Part shown: one piece after another, positions 54,760-57,223 of the stretch
Numbering within the stretch: position 1 is the stretch's first letter
How the letters are laid out: each line of letters opens with the position of its first letter
DNA from: Streptomyces sp. MMG1533
GTDB taxonomy: Bacteria; Actinomycetota; Actinomycetes; Streptomycetales; Streptomycetaceae
DNA: 57,223 nucleotides
Assembly: GCF_001279775.1 (NCBI RefSeq)
Contig: NZ_LGDG01000254.1
Span: 1-57,223, forward strand
Direction of reading: 5' to 3'
The notes under the pieces: model-generated
Databases searched by the model: none
What the model was told of the DNA's origin: nothing
Seen by the model: the letters and a program-made list of their open reading frames with translations, nothing else
Translations under genes and position numbers: made by a program

Positions 54760-56271
54760 TCACTGAGAACCCCGGAACTCCGGTCCCTCCACGACCAGTC
54801 CGGCGACCAGCGCCCCCGACATGCCGGCGTGCGGCAGGCCTCCGCCCGGGTGCGACCAGCCGCCGACGGTGAACAGGCCCGGTATCGCCGTGTTGTTGGA
54901 CGGGTGCAGCAGGGTCCCCGCCGCCGAGGCCAGGGAAGGCGCGGGCACGCCACCGCCCTCGGCGCCCGTCTCCTCGCGGGTGTGCACGGGCGTACGCACC
55001 TCGCGCCACAGCGTCCGCTCGCGCAGCCCCGGAATCGCCCGCTCGGCGGCAGTGACCATCCGGTCGGCGAAGGCGTCGGCGGCACCGGCCGCGGCCCAGT
55101 CGTAGTGCGTCTGCGACGGCACCGTCGACGTGAGCACCACGGCCTCGTGCTCCTCGTCGGGGCGCAGGGCCGGATCATCAGGCCGGTCGATACGGACGGT
55201 CGGCTGCTCGGGCGGCACGGCGAGCGAGAAGAGCTCCAGTTCGCTCTCCGAGTCCGGGCTGTGCACGACGGTGCGGTGTGCGGCATCCGTCGGCCTGGCG
55301 CCGCGCAGCGCCAGGCAGAGGACGACCCGGCCGGCGGCCATGCCCTCGGGGTTGGGCTCGACGGCCTCCGCGTCATACAGCGCACGGCCCCGCACCAGGT
55401 CACCCAGCCGCCAGGGCCCGGTGCCGACGACCGTGTCCGCCTCCGCGACCGTGCCGTCCCGGAGCTCCACGCCCGACGTCCGGCCGTCCTTCTCGAGCAC
55501 CCCGGTGACTTCGGCGCCGAAGACGAACTCGACCTTCCTGGCCAGGCACCGCTCGTACACCGCGCGCGCCAACTCCCGCATTCCGCCGCGGACATACCAG
55601 GTGCCGAAGGCGTGCTCCATGTACGGCAGCACGGACGCGCTCGCCGGGGCGTCGCTCGGGTCCAGGCCGTACGCGAGGGCGTAGTTGTCCAGGAGGGCGG
55701 CGAGCCGGGGGTCGCGCAGCTCCCAGGCGCCGATCTCGGCCAGCGTGCCGGCCCGGCGGGTGCGCAGCAGCCGCTTGTGGGGGACCGCCGGATAGGGCTC
55801 GCGTCCGGCCAGCACCGACCAGTTCGGCCACAGGGGCTCCTCCAGGAGCGGCCTGCGCGTGCGGTCCCAGGCCTCCCGTGCCCGGACCAGGAAGTCGCCC
55901 CAGCGCTGCCCCGCGCCAGACCCGAGCGCCTCGTCCAGCGCGGCGACGACGCCCGCGCGCGAGGCGTTCGGCAGCGACACCTCGGTGCCGTCCGCGAAGA
56001 GGTGGTGCGAGGACGGATCTACCTGGACCAGCTCGACGCAGGACTCCAGTGGCTCCTTGCCGGTCTTGACGAACAGGTCGCGGTAGACCGCGGGCAGGGG
56101 GAGGAGCCCCGGGCCCGTGTCGAAGGAGAAGCCGTCGCGCTCGAAGCGGCGCACCGCTCCGCCGTACGTCTCCGTACGCTCGTACACCGCCACCCGGTGG
56201 CCCGCGACGGCCAGCCGGGCAGCGGCCGCCATCGCGCCCATCCCGGCGCCGATCACCGCAATCCGTGCCAT
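54760..56271 (-). CDS. CrtI-like FAD-dependent oxidoreductase (phytoene desaturase superfamily)
   Basis: A 503-residue flavoprotein with FAD loop IAVIGAGMGAMAAAARLAVAG, DTGPGLLPLP, YVRGGMRELARAVYE and the C-terminal FLAD site GLFTVGGWSHPGGGLPHAGMSG. These match bacterial phytoene desaturases and retinol-saturase-like proteins. No crtB or crtE is adjacent, so carotenoid synthesis is not proven. The ATG at 56271 is chosen because it begins directly before the FAD strand and TAAAGT ends 7 nt upstream. Confidence 0.88.
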   Translation of the reverse strand: MARIAVIGAGMGAMAAAARLAVAGHRVAVYERTETYGGAVRRFERDGFSFDTGPGLLPLPAVYRDLFVKTGKEPLESCVELVQVDPSSHHLFADGTEVSLPNASRAGVVAALDEALGSGAGQRWGDFLVRAREAWDRTRRPLLEEPLWPNWSVLAGREPYPAVPHKRLLRTRRAGTLAEIGAWELRDPRLAALLDNYALAYGLDPSDAPASASVLPYMEHAFGTWYVRGGMRELARAVYERCLARKVEFVFGAEVTGVLEKDGRTSGVELRDGTVAEADTVVGTGPWRLGDLVRGRALYDAEAVEPNPEGMAAGRVVLCLALRGARPTDAAHRTVVHSPDSESELELFSLAVPPEQPTVRIDRPDDPALRPDEEHEAVVLTSTVPSQTHYDWAAAGAADAFADRMVTAAERAIPGLRERTLWREVRTPVHTREETGAEGGGVPAPSLASAAGTLLHPSNNTAIPGLFTVGGWSHPGGGLPHAGMSGALVAGLVVEGPEFRGSQ

Positions 56272-56278
56272 GCCTGCG

Positions 56279-56284
56279 ACTTTA
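56279..56284 (-). promoter_or_regulatory. leaderless promoter -10 of the CrtI-like gene
   Basis: Minus-strand TAAAGT lies 7 nt before the ATG at 56271, inside the 51-bp gap that separates it from the upstream DUF4126 gene. Confidence 0.5.
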
Positions 56285-56322
56285 TCGGCCGCCACCGACA
56301 ACCCGGCCACGGCCACCGGTCG

Positions 56323-56925
56323 TCAGTCCGGGCGGGCGGCCAGCCGTCTCTCCTCCCGCCGCTGGGCCCGGCGACGCAGGAACCGCCGGATGCGTGAGAC
56401 CAGGAAGAAGAGCACGATCAGTCCGGCGACCAGCAGCACACCCGCGATGATCGCCGCCGCCTCCGGATGGAACATCGCGAAGGTGACGATCCCGCCGACC
56501 CCGAGATCCTCGGCAAGGCTCACGATCACATTGCTGAAGGGCTCCGGCGAGACGTTGACCGCCATCCGCGTCCCGGCCTTGACCGCGTGGCTGGCCAGCG
56601 CCGTCGAGCCGCCGACCAGACCCGCCGTCACATCGGAGAGCGAGCCGCTCTGCCCGGCCAGCAGCGCCCCGACCCAGGCCCCGGCGACCGGCCGGATCAC
56701 GGTGTGCGCCGCGTCCCACGCCGAGTCGACGTACGGGATCTTGTCGGCGACCGCCTCGCACAGGAACAGGACGCCCGCCAGGACGAGGACCTCGGGGCGC
56801 TGCAGCGTCTCGGGGACGTCGTCACTCAGCCCTGCCGCGCCGAACAGGCCGAGCAGCAGCACCACGGCGTACGCGTTGACGCCGCTGGCCCAGCCGCTGG
56901 TGAACACCAAGGGGAGTACGGACAC
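56323..56925 (-). CDS. DUF4126 family membrane protein
   Basis: A 200-residue polytopic protein with glycine-rich helices (FTSGWASGVNAYAVVLLLGLFG at the start, GSTALASHAVKAGTRMAVNVSP in the middle, a long hydrophobic helix about 160-182) and an Arg-rich cytoplasmic tail. It matches the DUF4126 pattern; function is unknown. The GTG at 56925 gives a start just before the first helix and has TACGAT 7 nt upstream. Confidence 0.82.
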   Translation of the reverse strand: MSVLPLVFTSGWASGVNAYAVVLLLGLFGAAGLSDDVPETLQRPEVLVLAGVLFLCEAVADKIPYVDSAWDAAHTVIRPVAGAWVGALLAGQSGSLSDVTAGLVGGSTALASHAVKAGTRMAVNVSPEPFSNVIVSLAEDLGVGGIVTFAMFHPEAAAIIAGVLLVAGLIVLFFLVSRIRRFLRRRAQRREERRLAARPD

Positions 56926-56932
56926 GGACGCG

Positions 56933-56938
56933 ATCGTA
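56933..56938 (-). promoter_or_regulatory. leaderless promoter -10 of the DUF4126 gene
   Basis: Minus-strand TACGAT with 7 nt (CGCGTCC) to the GTG at 56925. Confidence 0.5.
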
Positions 56939-57037
56939 ACCAGTCGGCGACACAGCGCCCTGGGGGTGAGTGCGCAGTGCTGAGTATCCGTACCTAGCCG
57001 GTGAGATGAGTACGCGCGCGGATGGGGCGCGACCTGC

Positions 57038-57223
57038 ATGAACGAGAGAGTGGAGGCACGGAGAAGGGGCAAGGCTCCGGCACCGGCGACACGGGGCGCC
57101 GGAACGGAGCCGCCCCGGATCCGCTCCTTCCGCCGGCCGATGCCGGCGGGAGCGAGACACGGGGAACCCGGGGGACGACCGTACGGGGGCCCGACGGGGG
57201 AGTACGGGGGAACGGGGGAAAAC
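57038..57223 (+). CDS. possible N-terminus of a truncated gene
   Basis: An ATG at 57038 opens a frame that stays open to the window end (62 codons). The predicted peptide is rich in Arg, Gly and Pro with YGGPTGEYGG near the end, a common kind of cytoplasmic N-terminus for streptomycete membrane or secreted proteins. No good ribosome site is visible. A short frame (MSTRADGARPA, 57006-57041) ends in an ATGA overlap with this start. Identity cannot be given. Confidence 0.4.
   Translation, partial: MNERVEARRRGKAPAPATRGAGTEPPRIRSFRRPMPAGARHGEPGGRPYGGPTGEYGGTGEN

Noticed and set aside
57006..57041. Eleven-codon frame MSTRADGARPA overlapping the last ATG
   Set aside because: The putative ribosome site touches the start codon, and short frames like this arise often by chance.

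Overview
This window is high-GC chromosomal DNA from a streptomycete. Codon third positions are almost all G or C, GTG starts are common, and TTG starts occur with good Shine-Dalgarno sequences. The first 7.5 kb carries the actinobacterial bcc-aa3 respiratory genes (ctaD end, ctaF, ctaE, qcrCAB). Gene content and order match the conserved core of Streptomyces chromosomes. There are no transposons, integrases, tRNA or rRNA genes and no CRISPR arrays, so this is core genome rather than an island.

Layout. 1-7.6 kb: cytochrome c oxidase and bc1 genes, interrupted by an L,D-transpeptidase lipoprotein and an unusual stand-alone pseudo-receiver. 7.6-13.8 kb: trpD; a SAM-IV riboswitch, a tiny uORF and a class V aminotransferase; an AfsK-like Ser/Thr kinase carrying the only TTA codon noticed in the window; an Lrp-type ligand-binding protein and a rhomboid protease. 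13.9-19.2 kb: a zinc ribbon, a NYN-domain protein, two tandem NlpC/P60 hydrolases and an HExxH lipoprotein. 19.2-27.2 kb: a PadR/MATE divergent pair with a clear operator, two mannosyltransferase-type enzymes, a cholesterol oxidase and a long-chain acyl-CoA ligase. 27.5-34 kb: metallophosphoesterase, SRPBCC protein, a degenerate ArsA/Get3-like protein, DUF5304, glucokinase, an exo/endonuclease-fold protein and a lipase-type hydrolase. 34.2-39.2 kb: an acyltransferase, the two-component pair resembling MacRS, pfkA and ldhA. With glucokinase this gives a loose central-carbon neighbourhood. 39.1-42.7 kb: a fused anthranilate synthase behind a tryptophan attenuator, divergent from class II DAHP synthase. 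42.8-43.6 kb: bfd and bfr with an iron box. 43.7-47.3 kb: a sulfite-oxidase-fold protein, endonuclease IV and a PASTA kinase. 47.4-53.7 kb: thiOSG under a TPP riboswitch, a reductase, an Rv2175c-like regulator, thiE behind a tandem hairpin array, and metF. 53.8 kb to the end: a Tyr/Gln-rich membrane protein, a CrtI-like FAD protein, a DUF4126 protein and the possible start of one more gene.

Regulation is the most informative part. The SAM-IV leader has mutually exclusive helices around its P1 and a six-residue uORF. The trp leader peptide has three Trp codons in a row, and a hexanucleotide array lies between its attenuator and the gene. Four 32-bp tandem units precede thiE. Palindromes overlap the promoters or starts of ctaE, the MATE gene, ldhA and a reductase. 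At least thirteen genes look leaderless: a TANNNT -10 element ends 6-8 nt before the start codon. Two copies of a dispersed Streptomyces hairpin repeat and one large inverted repeat sit in intergenic gaps. Everything here was read by eye; no database search or folding program was used.
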